Positions 11,501 to 22,949 of a DNA stretch of 64,000 bases are shown here, piece after piece; within the stretch, counting starts at the first letter, position 1, and each line of letters starts with the position of its first letter. The notes under the pieces are model-generated. The model made no database searches and had not been told where the DNA came from. It saw only the letters and a list, made by a program, of their open reading frames with translations. Source of the DNA: Phyto melanocephala (taxonomy: Eukaryota; Arthropoda; Insecta; Diptera; Rhinophoridae); the NCBI GenBank assembly GCA_941918925.1, contig OW799237.1:69061626-69125625 (forward strand), read 5' to 3'. The position numbers and the translations under genes were made by a program.

Positions 11501-14161
11501 TTTTTAATTTTACAATGGGATGTTTTTTTTATGTATGTACGTATTTCATATGAGATGAATGGTGATACAAACTACTGTTATTGCATGACTACACGTTGTG
11601 AAGGGTATATAAGATTCGGCATGGCCGAATATAGCACTCTTACTTGTTTGCGTACATATTTATTGCGAATTTAATATGTTGCAATAATCATTAACTGATT
11701 TTCGTTAACAATTAAATCCTTAATAAACTGTCAAAAAAAATTAAATTGAATTTGCACTTTTGCTATTTAGCACCACAAAAATTCAAAATATTTAGTTTAT
11801 TATTTAATGTTCTATCATGTCGTTTTATCGTTATTTTTAAATTATTTCTTTAAAGTTTTAAAAGGATTATTATTTATGCTTTAATATACATATTTTGTTA
11901 CCTTGTAATAGGCACCAAAATTTTCATCTTCGTTTCGAATAGATTTTTTCTTTGCTTTTTTTGTGGTGTTATCCTGGTATATTTCCTTGTAATTGCAGTC
12001 AGTAATATTATTTTTTAATATAGACTTAGCTTGTAGAGATGGATTTGAGAACTGTAATTACACATTACAGAATACAGTTGTAAATTTTACATTTGTAAAA
12101 AAAGAATGATTTACCTTCACTTTTGGATCTTCAAATGCTGTATATCTATCGGCCTCTTTCATAACAGGTACCCTTACTTGATCTTCACCCTCATAACTGT
12201 TAATATATAATGTTGAAGGTTCAGTTTCATTTCTTCTTCCCTGTTTCGTTTGAACATATAAATCATAAAAATCTGCTGGACTACTAGGTATATATAATGG
12301 TTCTTCTTTATTTTGGACATATCCCTTTTGCTGAGAGTGTTTAAATTTGATATGTAATGTATTAATTCCACCCTTCGAAGATTGTAGAATCTGTTCCACT
12401 AAATCAAAATTTTTCTGACTTTGATTTTCTGAAACAAATTGCACATTATTTTCGACTTTAGCGTGTATAAAATCTTTTTTTGAACGCGGACCCATTATTT
12501 CAACAAAAACAGAGTTTTGATTTACCTTATCATTATCATCTAGTTTAATAATATCGCGATTGAGGGTTTCCATCTTGTTAGGTAACATTTGCATTACTGT
12601 TTCATGCTTTTTAAATTCTATAGTTTGATTCTCCAAAGCAAAAGAAATGCGACGAGTGTGATTCGTTTCGTTTAACGACTTTTTATTTGAGGTAATTGCA
12701 ATCGATTTCATTTTATCATTTTCTTCTACAAGTTCGTCTTTTGTAACGATTTCACATTCTTCTTCTTTAAAATATTTTTCGGCCAACTCTGCAGCTCCTA
12801 CAGTTTCTTCAGCCCCTTCTAAAAGTTCTTCCAAATGTTCCAAAACATTCAAAAGGTGTATTTTCTCATCTAGTTCGTTTTGTGTACGCAAAGGTAAAAG
12901 TTGTAATTTTTGTCCTATTATTTGTATTTGATAATTATAGAATCCAATTTGATCCTCGACATTAAGGAATTTAGCTTGATCCTTAATTAATGCTACCTCT
13001 TCGGGTACCAATTCTTCTTCTACATCTGCCTCATCTTTCCTCTGAAATTTTTCTAAATTCGTTAGTTCTGGATTTGGTTGTACATTATTGTTAGTATTTA
13101 TTTGAGAACCCTTTATTTCATCCCTTTTCTTTATATTGGAAAATACTGAAGGAACTCCCCTAGTTATTTCAACGTACGTTGTCTGTTCTTTACGTGATTG
13201 CCTCTTTTTTTCTGGAGGTAATTTTATTTCTCCAGACATAAGCTTACGTATAACCTCACCATCTACCTCGTCTATTTCAAGTTCATTTAGTTCTTGTTCT
13301 AACTCTTCTATTAACTCGGCTTCTTCCAACATTTTAAAGATTTCCTCATCAGTTTTGTTTTTATATTTATTTTTTTTAGATGAGTTTTCATATTGTTTTC
13401 GCATTCTATTTTCTCGTTCTTCTCGCTCCTTTTGTTTAGCTTGCTTGACATGAATTTTATGCTTTTCATTCCATAATCTTTCAGTTTCTTCATTATAATC
13501 TTCGATAATTTCTTGTTCTTCACCACAGGCCATTGCGCCCTCGACGTAGGGCTTATCCAGCTTATTTCTAATGAAGATATAGATTTTAATTAAAATTACT
13601 GTTTTTTTTTTTTTAAAAAATGGATTTTTTACCATTTCTAGGTCGAAATATTTATTTATTTAAAAAATTTATAACTATATGTTCATAGGTACAGAATTAA
13701 GTAAAGACTGTAATATACTTACATCCATAAATCTGCTTCTGTTTCCAACTTTTTTAAGTGTTCCCGAGCCATTTTAATGCGTAGTTCACAAACATCTTTG
13801 GCTTTAAAGGTAGTACATTTTGAAAAGTAACCTTGGTAATGGCCAACCAGAACTTCATTAGTATGCAGCAAATGTCCCGTCATTAAGGCCTTTTTACCAA
13901 CTGGTACCATAACATCCACTGTTAATTGATTAACAAAAATACTCATATTTTCAATAGCTGTCTCATTCTCCTTAAGGTAGTTTTTCCAGCGTTGATATTC
14001 CTCTTCGTTTTTTTGTAAAGCCTTTATAAATATTAATTAATATATTGTTATAATTATTAACAATTTCGCTTAATAGTTATTCTTTTATTTTTTAATTCAA
14101 TAGTAATACAAAGCCTATAAGGCCAATATACCTCTCTAAGAGCATCTTCACGTTTATTCAT
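8599..14161 (-). CDS. uri: Unconventional prefoldin RPB5 interactor (URI)
   Basis: Five exons: 14161-14132, 14021-13723, 13567-12115, 12051-11902 and 8733-8599; phases agree and give 688 residues. Residues about 10-110 form a prefoldin-like alpha domain: a charged helix, then [20 protein letters not shown] and a second helix ([20 protein letters not shown]). The middle is highly charged and coiled-coil-like (exon 3: Lys/Glu-rich, then [18 protein letters not shown]). The C-terminus has the short conserved tail [12 protein letters not shown]. By family knowledge URI sits in the R2TP/prefoldin-like complex and binds RPB5. Intron 4 is 3.2 kb because of nested transposons, and a hAT-like MITE begins 45 bp upstream of the start codon. 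Confidence 0.9.
9276..10947 (+). mobile_element. Tc1-like transposon with IR/DR ends
   Basis: The ends start ctgtgaatgtcaaaagaaac (9276-9295), mirrored at 10928-10947, with TA on both sides (9274-9275 and 10948-10949). A second copy of the repeat lies inside each end (gtcaaaagaaattgtacagc near 9480 and its mirror near 10722). Each TIR therefore spans about 240 bp with two direct repeats, the IR/DR arrangement known from Sleeping Beauty and Minos-type elements. It sits in DINE-like sequence within uri intron 4. Confidence 0.9.
9662..10687 (+). pseudogene. Tc1-like DD34E transposase, nearly intact
   Basis: A paired helix-turn-helix DNA-binding N-terminus ([20 protein letters not shown], then a second HTH with [19 protein letters not shown]) precedes the catalytic core. 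The three acidic positions are seen in [20 protein letters not shown] and LNPIEHLW, with 34 residues between the second and third, so DD34E. Breaks: an in-frame TAA at 10235-10237 inside the GG..VMVWG motif, a frame slip at the C-run near 10470-10480, and another at the C-run near 10605. The residue after the first Asp is Lys rather than the usual Glu. The element looks recently dead. Confidence 0.85.
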
Positions 14162-14205
14162 CTTGCCCTGATAAAATACCAAAAAAGTATAAATACACGT
14201 TATAC

Positions 14206-15067
14206 CAAGGCGAATTTATTTATCAGGTGGTGGTAATTCTACAACAAATACAACATTAAAAAAACAACATGTTTTTTTATTGTTGCTTTCGACTGTCGAT
14301 GTGTCAAAAACTACATGGTTTTTGATTGTGTTTTTTTGCGCGGGAAGGAGTAATCTATAGGTTCGTTCGAGAACTCACAAATTTGTACGAATTTGTACAA
14401 ATTTTTACTGCATTTTACGAAATTGCGTTCGTTTACACAAATTTGTAGTAAATGAGAGCACAAATAGAGAGCGAAAAGTGACAGTTCTTGACTGAGTATT
14501 TGCAAATTTTTACAACAGAAATTTCTTGCTGTAAGATTTAGCAAAACCAAAAAACATATGATTCAAAAGGTAAACAAACAAAAGTAAGCAAACAAAAAGT
14601 ATACAATTTGTGAAAAAAGTATTAAAAAAAAGAAAAATCCCAACAAAAGTGCAAAATATTATTAAATTTAAGTTGTTTGTGAAATAAAGTTAGTTAACAA
14701 TGTCTACAAATGAAAGAATGGAACTGCCTGAATCTGGCGCAGGTATACATACACAAATACATATTTGCACATATGTATGTATGTACATAGTTCCCATTAA
14801 ACTTTATTTATTTGCCATCAGCTGTTGCTTCAATCTTACGAATTTTTACAAATGTCTGTTCGAGTACTTTTTTGAACAAATTCTCTTTTTGAGAGTAAAA
14901 TTTTCAATTTACTAAATAATTACTCATTTACTACAAAGTGCAGTAAAAGTACTCGAACGAACCTTATGTAAACATAAATAATATTTGACAATGCAATCAT
15001 CATTTTTGCAAAAAAAGAAGTTGATCAGCTGCGTTGTCAACACCACCTGATAAATTAATTCGCCTTG
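14206..15067. mobile_element. hAT-like TIR element (caaggcgaatt family) beside uri
   Basis: The left end caaggcgaatttatttatca (14206-14225) is mirrored at the right end (about 15046-15067, aattcgccttg). Flanks are near-identical 8-mers: cgttatac (14198-14205) and cattatac (15068-15075). An 8-bp duplication and a CA...TG end suggest hAT. It contains a further TIR pair and no transposase. It covers most of the region immediately upstream of uri. Confidence 0.6.
14360..14963. mobile_element. Inner TIR element, ggttcgttcgag ends
   Basis: ggttcgttcgag (14360-14371) is mirrored exactly by ctcgaacgaacc (14952-14963), nested inside the hAT-like element. Further inward the arms share only short pieces. 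A short open frame at 14700 is discussed under rejected items. No target duplication longer than 2 bp is clear, so the class is unknown. Confidence 0.4.
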
Positions 15068-15132
15068 CATTATACCATGGTACAATTATCAGGTAGCCTC
15101 ACTAAAACAGCTGATTATTTTTTTTTCTCTAT

Positions 15133-15742
15133 CTTAACCCTACGTTGCCACAAGCAAGTATTTACTTGCAAGTAGTGTATACGTATTACTAACGAAAATC
15201 AGGAGAAATGCCAAAAAAAACACAAAAATTTTTTGAGTGTCTACACAGCACAATGCAAGTTCATTTTTAAAATGTCGCCAACAAATAAACTTCAAACAAA
15301 TTTAAAACAAATGGCGCTGCTTCAATTGGTAATTAAGTGTTGTCAATAGCCACTATTGAACGTTACCTTTAGACATGTAACTTTTTAATATAATTTTTTT
15401 TATTAAATATTGATATTTATATTAAAACTTACATTTTAAATGAATATTTATATTTTTTTCTTAATATTCTTCATATACATATATACATATTTATTAAAAA
15501 AATTAGCTGAATTATTTACCACAATTGTATGATATATTGTTGAGTTAACAAAAAACTCAGTATTAGACAACACTGTTTTTCGGCTTGTCACTTTACTTGC
15601 CGTAACTGTAAAAATTTTACTTGCTTAAAAATTTCCTCGCAAGCTGAGTCGTAGGTTGTCAAAGTGTAGTTGTGTTAGTAAAAAAGTGTTAGTGTATTGG
15701 TTTTTTTTCACTTGCACTTGCATGTGGCAACGGTAGGTTAAG
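15133..15742. mobile_element. MITE with cttaaccctacgttgccaca ends
   Basis: The 26-bp left end (15133-15158) is mirrored at 15717-15742 with three mismatches (gtggcaacggtaggttaag). Sub-terminal acttgcaagtag words occur inside both arms. No coding capacity is seen. Family unknown. Confidence 0.5.
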
Positions 15743-16512
15743 CAAACTGCTAATCTGATCGTACTTTGCTTACGAAATTTGCTTTTCATTTGATTTGTAC
15801 ACACTGTTGCATTATTTAGTACTTTTTTTATTAATGTTGTCATTTGTTTTTTAAATTAGTGAAAAAATTTATAAATTTAATAGTTTATGGTAAAATATTT
15901 TAAATTTTACACATTAAATAATAATATTGTGACAATATCGATATATTTAGGAAATACAGAAATAAAACAGCTTTTGCAAAAGTATAAATATTTGCAACTA
16001 ATCATAGTAAGTATTTAAGTTTAAAAAGTACAATATATCCACCGACAAGTCTTCAAAAATTTTCTTAAGCATTTGACAGACTTTTCGTTGATTTTTGACA
16101 TTAGCTTAAGCCACCAAAAGCATAATATAGTTAGGCCTTTAAATAGCAATAGTGAGTAGTTGTAAAAATGTTTAATGAAACGATAAACTAAAAAGCGTGA
16201 CATCATTGTTGATAGAAGCAGCCCTACAAGAACACTGACAGTAATTTGATGCATTAATGCATAAATATAAGTATATAATAAGTATACTAGTTTAATTAAA
16301 ACTAAATTCGCCATTGCTGCTGTACCTTCTTTTGGAAAACTTTTAAAAATATCGGCTCCGATATTAGTAAATATATATCGATATTGAGGTATTTAAAATA
16401 TCGGCGATTAATATCGAAATTTTTTAAACTAAATATCGATATTTTGATATATCGATATATTTTGCCCAACCCTATTCGGAAATCAATATTGCGCGTGAAG
16501 TTGTAGCATTAA
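15743..16512. other. Intergenic stretch without a gene
   Basis: AT-rich. The only structure seen is a cluster of atatcgat-type palindromic words at 16350-16480 ending ttttgcccaaccctat, probably the edge of an unassigned repeat. No coding exon was found. Confidence 0.3.
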
Positions 16513-16911
16513 GGCCCCTTTCGCATTAGGCAACTATAATTGCGCAATTCTTGTGTTTGTTGGTGAGAGAGGAAAGGTCGGTGTAAAGGGGAAAGAGTTG
16601 CCGAGATTTGAGTACAGACTTTCTTGTACTTGGCAATTCTGCTTTAGCTGTCATTCTTGTCTTGGAATATTTATTTGTTTTTGACATTGTCTTTTATTTC
16701 TTCTTCGGTGTGTTGTGTAATTTTGTGTTTGTGAAAATTTTATTTGTTAATAAGTGTATCAAATATTTAAAAATGATGAGAAGTTGGAAAAAACTGGAAG
16801 AAATTGAGCAACCAAGTTGCTCAATGTGAACATAAAAGCAAGTTCAAAAGAAAATAAATAAAAATTAAAATTATACTTGCGCAATTATAGTTGCCTAATG
16901 CGAAAGGGGCC
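16513..16911. mobile_element. PIF/Harbinger-like MITE, TAA target duplication
   Basis: The ends ggcccctttcgcattaggca (16513-16532) continue for about 35 bp to ttgcgcaa and are mirrored perfectly at the right (about 16877-16911). Both flanks are TAA (16510-16512 and 16912-16914). The 3-bp TWA-type duplication and GGCCC start suggest PIF/Harbinger. The interior has only short frames. Confidence 0.65.
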
Positions 16912-17251
16912 TAAGTATGAACCAAGGACATTAATAGCAGGTAACCGCAAGATTACAACAATTAAACAATAAAACAAACAACAGGCCTTTTTATTGTTGT
17001 AATGTGATAAGAACTGTCAAACAGCAAAGGGGTTGATAAAAGACAAATGAAAAACAAACAAGAAAAAATGCCATTAAACGAAAATAGATTAATTTTGTTT
17101 ATCATTTAATAAACTTACTTTTAAAGTTCGTAAGAAAAATTTGTGATGTGTGTTAATTTTGTAACAAAATATGTTTTGTATTTAATATTTATATGAACAT
17201 CAAACATAAAACATCTTGTGGAACAGAGAAAAAAGTTCCATTTCCATTTTT

Positions 17252-18039
17252 TATACCCTTCACACAGTGAAAAAGGGTATATATAGGTTTGTCATTCCGT
17301 GTGAAATTTCTACAATTTTCATTTCCGACCCCATAAAGTATATATTTTCTGAAAGCTTATGAATAGAGGAGTCGATTAAGCCCTGACCGTCTGTCCGTCT
17401 GACCGTCTGTCCGTCTGACCGTCTGTCCGTGTGTATGTTGAAATCAACTTTTTGAAGCCCCCCGACATAGGTTGGACCCGGGTAAGGTATTAAAATATCA
17501 GAAATATTCGGGAGTAGATCGGTATTGAAAATCAGAAACATCGGTACATAAACAACTGAGATATGAGCAAAAACCCACGACCACCTCGATTTTCTTTTCA
17601 TAAAAACAACATTACAACAACAACATACATACATACAAACGTGTATACTGGTTAGAGAAAACGTGGCATCGAATCCCAGCTGAGGCAAAAAAATTTTTTT
17701 TTAAATTTTTTTAAAATTTTTTTTTTTAATTTTTTTTTTATTTTTTTTTTATTTTTTATTTAATATATTATATATATTTTTATTATTATTTTTTTTTATT
17801 TTTTTTTTTTAATTTTTTTTTTATTTTTTTTTTGTTTTATATATATTATATATGTATATAATAATTTTTTTTTTTTTAATTTTTTTTTTTAATTTTTTTT
17901 TTTTTAATTTTTTTTTTATTTTTTATTTTTTTTTTGTTTTTTTTAACATACATACGTGAATTTACTGTTATTGCATGACTACACGTTGTGAAGGGTATAT
18001 AAGATTCGGCACGGCCGAATATAGCGCTTTTACTTGTTT
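17252..18039 (+). mobile_element. Full-length DINE-1-like (helentron) element
   Basis: 5' end tatacccttcacacagtg, then the core tttccgaccccataaagtat (17321-17340) and gtccgtctg repeats that match Drosophila DINE-1. Next come caacaacatacatacatac, a conserved cagctgag block (17677), a 240-bp T-rich run, and the 3' end gattcggcacggccgaatat (18003-18022) with its 7-bp-stem hairpin and cttttacttgttt. No protein is encoded. Confidence 0.85.
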
Positions 18040-18239
18040 TTTTTTTTTTTTTTTGACATACACTACACTTTCTCATTTTTTTTTTCTTTAAATTAGTCTT
18101 TTTTCTAATTATATATTTAAGTCTTTAACACGTGTTGAAAAAAACATAAACAACATTTGACAGTTCGTATCACAAAATAAGAAAATAATCAGCTGGCTTT
18201 CCGAGACTACCTGCTATAATTGTACCATGGTGTGAACTA

Positions 18240-19005
<766 letters not shown>

Positions 19006-19155
19006 TGGTGTGAACCATTATTTAAAGTATTTTTTAACACTGAATTTTTACAAATAGCATTTTCGAACAGTTTGTTAGTTTTTCTGTAGGTTGTTTAGGA
19101 AATTTATTGGAAATTATTTAGATATCGACAATTTAATTAAAAAACTTTACACAAA

Positions 19156-20407
19156 ATGTCTGGCCAATATCCTGGAGGTTATAATAATCCTTTGGCAGGT
19201 CATCGTGGACAATTCAATTCTCAACAACAGTTAATGAATCAAATGCAAATGGGTTCAGGTGGGTCTACCAGTATGATGGCAAGTGGAGGCCCTGGAGGAG
19301 GTTTGATGACTATGGGAAGTGGTGGTTATAGTCAAGGTGGTATATTAACTCAACAAGGAAATGCTATGCAACAGGGTATGCAAGGTATGGCAGGTGCAGT
19401 AGCTGCTGGTTCAATGGGACCGGGTGTTATGAGTTCGGTAGGTATGCAGTCTCCATCACATGTACAACAACTTATGCAACATCAACAAATGCAACAGCAA
19501 ATGGGTCCAATGGGACAGCAAATAGCCATGGGAATGTCGGGACATGTTGCGTTAAGTGCTGGTACTGTAGGCGGTGGTGGTAACTCACAAGTCGGTAATA
19601 TAATGTCACAGCAACAGCAAATGCCTCCACAAATGCAACAAAATATTAGTATGCAACAGGCTCACCAAATGCAAGCTGGCCCGAGTGGGCAGAATATGGG
19701 AGCTATGATGACTCATCAACAGCAGACTTTGCAGCAGCAATCACAACAAAGTTCTGCAACTCATCAACAACAATCATCTCTGCAACAGTCTCAACAAATG
19801 TCCCATGCTATTGGTCAACAACAGCATCACCTACCAACATCAACAAATAATGTATTATCTATACCACAACAGCCACACAAAGAAATCAATATTGTAACTT
19901 TATCTCGTGTTGGCCAGGAAACAGTACAAGACATTACCTCCAGATTTCAAGAAATTTTTACAGCTCTTAAAGTTATACAACCTACATCAAGTCGTGACAA
20001 TGGTACAGTGAAAAAGGTACAAGAACATTTTCGTACAATTCGTTTGTTATTTAAACGTATGCGTTTAATCTATGAGCGATGCAGCGATGGCTCTCCACAG
20101 GGTAATTTTTTGTTTATTATTATTATTATTTTTTTCTTTAAATAAATCAATCGTTTCTTACTGTTTGAATTTTTTTGTTAAAGGTATGGAGTATACCCAT
20201 GTTGAAAGTTTAATACCTTTTAAAGACGAAACAGATCATCGCAATTTGGAGAGCACACAATGCGAAGAGTACAGGAAAGCTTTACAGGAAAATCAAGAGC
20301 TTATCGATACCGTAAAATTAAAGAATCGTCAATTGAGAGAGATAATTGATCGCACTCGTATTATTGTGTGGGAAATAAACACTATGCTAAGCATGAGAAG
20401 GTCTTAA
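19156..20407 (+). CDS. MED30: Mediator complex subunit 30
   Basis: Two exons, 19156-20101 and 20184-20407, give 389 residues. The start MSGQYPGGY agrees with the fly protein. Residues 1-245 are Gln/Met/Gly-rich low complexity, longer than in Drosophila (about 318 residues in all, from memory). Residues about 245-389 are the conserved MED30 fold: NIVTLSRVGQETVQDIT, HFRTIRLLFKRMRLIYE, then KNRQLREIIDRTRIIVWEIN, a helical segment. By family knowledge it is a metazoan Mediator head-module subunit acting with RNA polymerase II. A Tc1-like element begins 17 bp after the stop codon and contains the nearest AATAAA. Confidence 0.95.
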
Positions 20408-20423
20408 GATAAACATACACTTA

Positions 20424-21788
20424 TCAGAATAAGTTTGCGTCAAAATAAAATAATATAGCACTCATTGTTTTTTTGATAAATAATATTTGTTATTTTTGCA
20501 ACATCATAAAAAATACTAAAGATAATTTTAAACTCATAATGTAGCAACAATATGGCATTACGACTCGTAAAAAATTTTAATACACTAGCAATGACCGATG
20601 GTTTGTGAAATTTTTTTAAACACAATTAACATTTATTTATTGATATTTTACAACCTATAAAAATAAAAATGTTTTTACGAATTTTGTTTAAAATGGAAGC
20701 AAAGAAGAAGCCAATAAAGCAAACAGAAAAGGATATAATAATTAAATTGTAGACTGGACAAATTTTACGAGAAATTTGAAATATAGTGGGTAGAATCATT
20801 ACTCAATTCAAAGAGTAATTGACATTTATAAATCAACTGGCTCCAAGGCCACGTTTATGTTGACCTTCCAATTAAAGGCTTCTGATATCGCCAAGTACAT
20901 TGAAAGAAAATTCCAAAAGTCAGTTCGCAATGATACATTTGCAAAATTCTCAAAAAGAATTGCCTTTGCCAAACAGGATATAAATAAGCCGTTAGTTTTG
21001 GGAAAAGGTAATTTTTTCAGATGAAAGTAAGTTCTGCGTTTTTGGAATAAAGGACCATAAGCTCGTCTGGAGGAAAAATAGTACAGTACTGAATAAAGAA
21101 AATCTCGGTGAATTATGATGGTGTGATGTTTTTTGGGGGTGAATGGCTAGCAATGGAATATGTAATGTTAAAATCATTGAATCCACTATACTATCTACAA
21201 AAGTGTTACTGGATCTACTAAAAACAAATTTAAATGATACCGCAAAATTTGTGTTTTTCTGATATGTGTATATTTCAGCAAGACAATGCCCCAAAGCATA
21301 CTGCTGAAATTGTCAAACTTTGGTTATTATACAATGTCCCTATACAATTTCATACACCACCTCTACCGCTACATCTCAATCCAATTCAGCACCTTTGGGA
21401 TTTGTTGGAGCGTAAGGTTCGTGAACACACCATGACGTCCAAGGCAATGTTAAAGAATGTAATTCTGGAGGAATGGAGAAAACATCAAAGTTAGTAAGAC
21501 CCGTGCCAAAGCGCTTGGTAGAAGTATTAAATCGTACTGAGTACCCTACTACCTATAAAATAAATTATGTTTTCCCCAAAAACAATTTTTTTTGTATACC
21601 TACTTGATTAATTTTGTACGCAAACTTTTTCTAAACTAATTTTTAGTACAATGAAATTTTTGATGTTTTTCTTCTTTCAAGTTTTTGAAAATATTTATTA
21701 AAATAAGACTATTATTTATTAAATAAAGTAAAAACTTGTTTTGTTTTTACCATAATATTTTTAGAATTGTACGCAAACTTATTCTGAC
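20424..21788 (+). mobile_element. Degenerate Tc1-like element in the MED30 3' region
   Basis: tcagaataagtttgcgt (20424-20440) is mirrored at 21771-21787. A second copy of the word lies inside the right end (gtacgcaaactttttct, 21616-21632). TA flanks both sides, with one extra C on the right. Remnants of the transposase lie between about 20694 and 21535. The internal left repeat was not found. Confidence 0.75.
20694..21535 (+). pseudogene. Decayed Tc1-like transposase
   Basis: Several frames carry recognisable pieces: KFSKRIAFAKQDI near 20940, FVFSDMCIFQQDNAPKHTAE at 21249-21310 and HLNPIQHLWDLLE at 21370-21410. In the last piece the catalytic Glu of the usual NPIEHLW is Gln. Stops occur early (near 20750) and in the VWG region, so no function remains. 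Confidence 0.7.
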
Positions 21789-22949
21789 TAAAAAAAAAGT
21801 AATTGTGATTGTTCAGCATAAGGTCCATGTAATAAATAAAAACTAAAAAAAAAAAAAACAAATTTAATTTAAATTAATAAATAAAATATGTGTTTTATAT
21901 TATTAGTTATTTATTTATTTTATTTTTCCCAATACTTCGAATTAACTTTGTTGGTCATTTTCAGGAGATTTATTTTTCTATCAACAATAATAAAGCTGTT
22001 TTCACTTCGTAAGCTTATGTCAACTTATAAAATAAAAACTTTATTTTTAATTGTTATATTACGGAATTGAAATAAATAAATAAATTGTAGGAGTGTACAA
22101 TTTTTCTGGAACATGTATATTGATACGGTACATCATAATCAATCAAGTCGAATTTGATTTTTTGTTGTTTAGATCTTTTTTGAAAACATATGCTATATGG
22201 ACAAGCTATTCGATATTGATGAATAATAAAGACATAAAAATTCTTTCTCGAGCAATTCGAACCGACAAATATAAAGTCATGGGTCGTAATTCAGCTCTGG
22301 TCAGGTCAAGAGCTCGCGCGCGTCATTGTCGAATAAAGACAATCATTGCGTGGCGTCGGTTAGCGGTACTGAGGTACAGTTACCCGGAATCTCAATCAAC
22401 CTTTGCAAAACTTTTAAAAAGAATATTGCTTTTATTCGTAACTCAGACACGATTGTTAAAAACATTAAGCAGATTTTTTTGGTAGTCATAAATAAAATCG
22501 CAGACTTCCGTACAAAATAAGTCTGAAATCTATCACACATGTCGTATATAAAATTTCAATCAGATATTTGTCACTATTTTTTAGGCTGGATAGTTATTTT
22601 CTTCTCAAAATTCTAAGTGTTATGATGCAGTGTAGTAATGTACATATTTGCAAACATGTTTTTAACTAATTTCAGTTTTAACAAATTTTTTATGAAAACA
22701 AACATGTTGGTGTTAAGTTGCAGAGGTTTTATTAACCGATGATTTGAAAAAGCAATGTAACTAGGAAATTAAAGGCAATTCAATTATAATTCTTACATAG
22801 ATATATTTCTTAAAAAATAGACATAAAAATGCATCAAGCATTTTAAAAGAAAACAATTTGTTAATAAAAAATTCCAGTTATAAAAGAGAAAATAATAAAA
22901 AAAAAATTCATTTGTATGTATATTAACCTGAAATTGGTAGTTAGCTCTT
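21789..22949. other. Intergenic, convergent side of MED30 and the UBM gene
   Basis: No exon or named repeat was recognised. The plus-strand TTTTATT at about 22725 is AATAAA on the minus strand and would serve the UBM gene. A GC-rich patch (gctcgcgcgcgtcattgtcg, 22310-22329) stands out from the AT-rich background without explanation. Confidence 0.3.

Larger units (their letters stand above)
9228..11648 (+). mobile_element. Rearranged DINE-1-like copies in uri intron 4
   Basis: Positions 9228-9246 are a 5' tip (tatacccttcacacagtg) joined directly to an inverted 3' tip (aacaagtaagagtgctat, 9246-9263). After the Tc1-like insertion come a plus-strand body (10948-11372, including agctgagcc and a T-rich run) ending in the family 3' end. 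A second 3' part follows (11480-11648), with the hairpin gattcggcatggccgaat and cttacttgttt. This is at least two copies fused by rearrangement. Confidence 0.65.
15074..18232. repeat. Inverted pair bounding a 3.2 kb composite
   Basis: accatggtacaattatcagg (15074-15093) reappears inverted at about 18210-18232. The match continues with gaps through caggtag and cagctgattatttt (15109-15122, inverted at 18184-18196). Between the arms lie a MITE (15133), a PIF-like MITE (16513) and a DINE-like copy (17252). The pair looks like the decayed TIRs of one older element later filled by others. No target duplication is seen. Confidence 0.45.

Noticed and set aside
13568..13635. N-terminal extension of the long uri exon-3 frame
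   Set aside because: It reads through a splice acceptor (AG at 13568-13569) into intron poly-A sequence; phase and homology place the exon start at 13567.
14700..14745. Short frame MSTNERMELPESGAG followed by GGTATACAT, like a first exon
   Set aside because: It lies inside nested TIR elements and no matching second exon or homology was seen.
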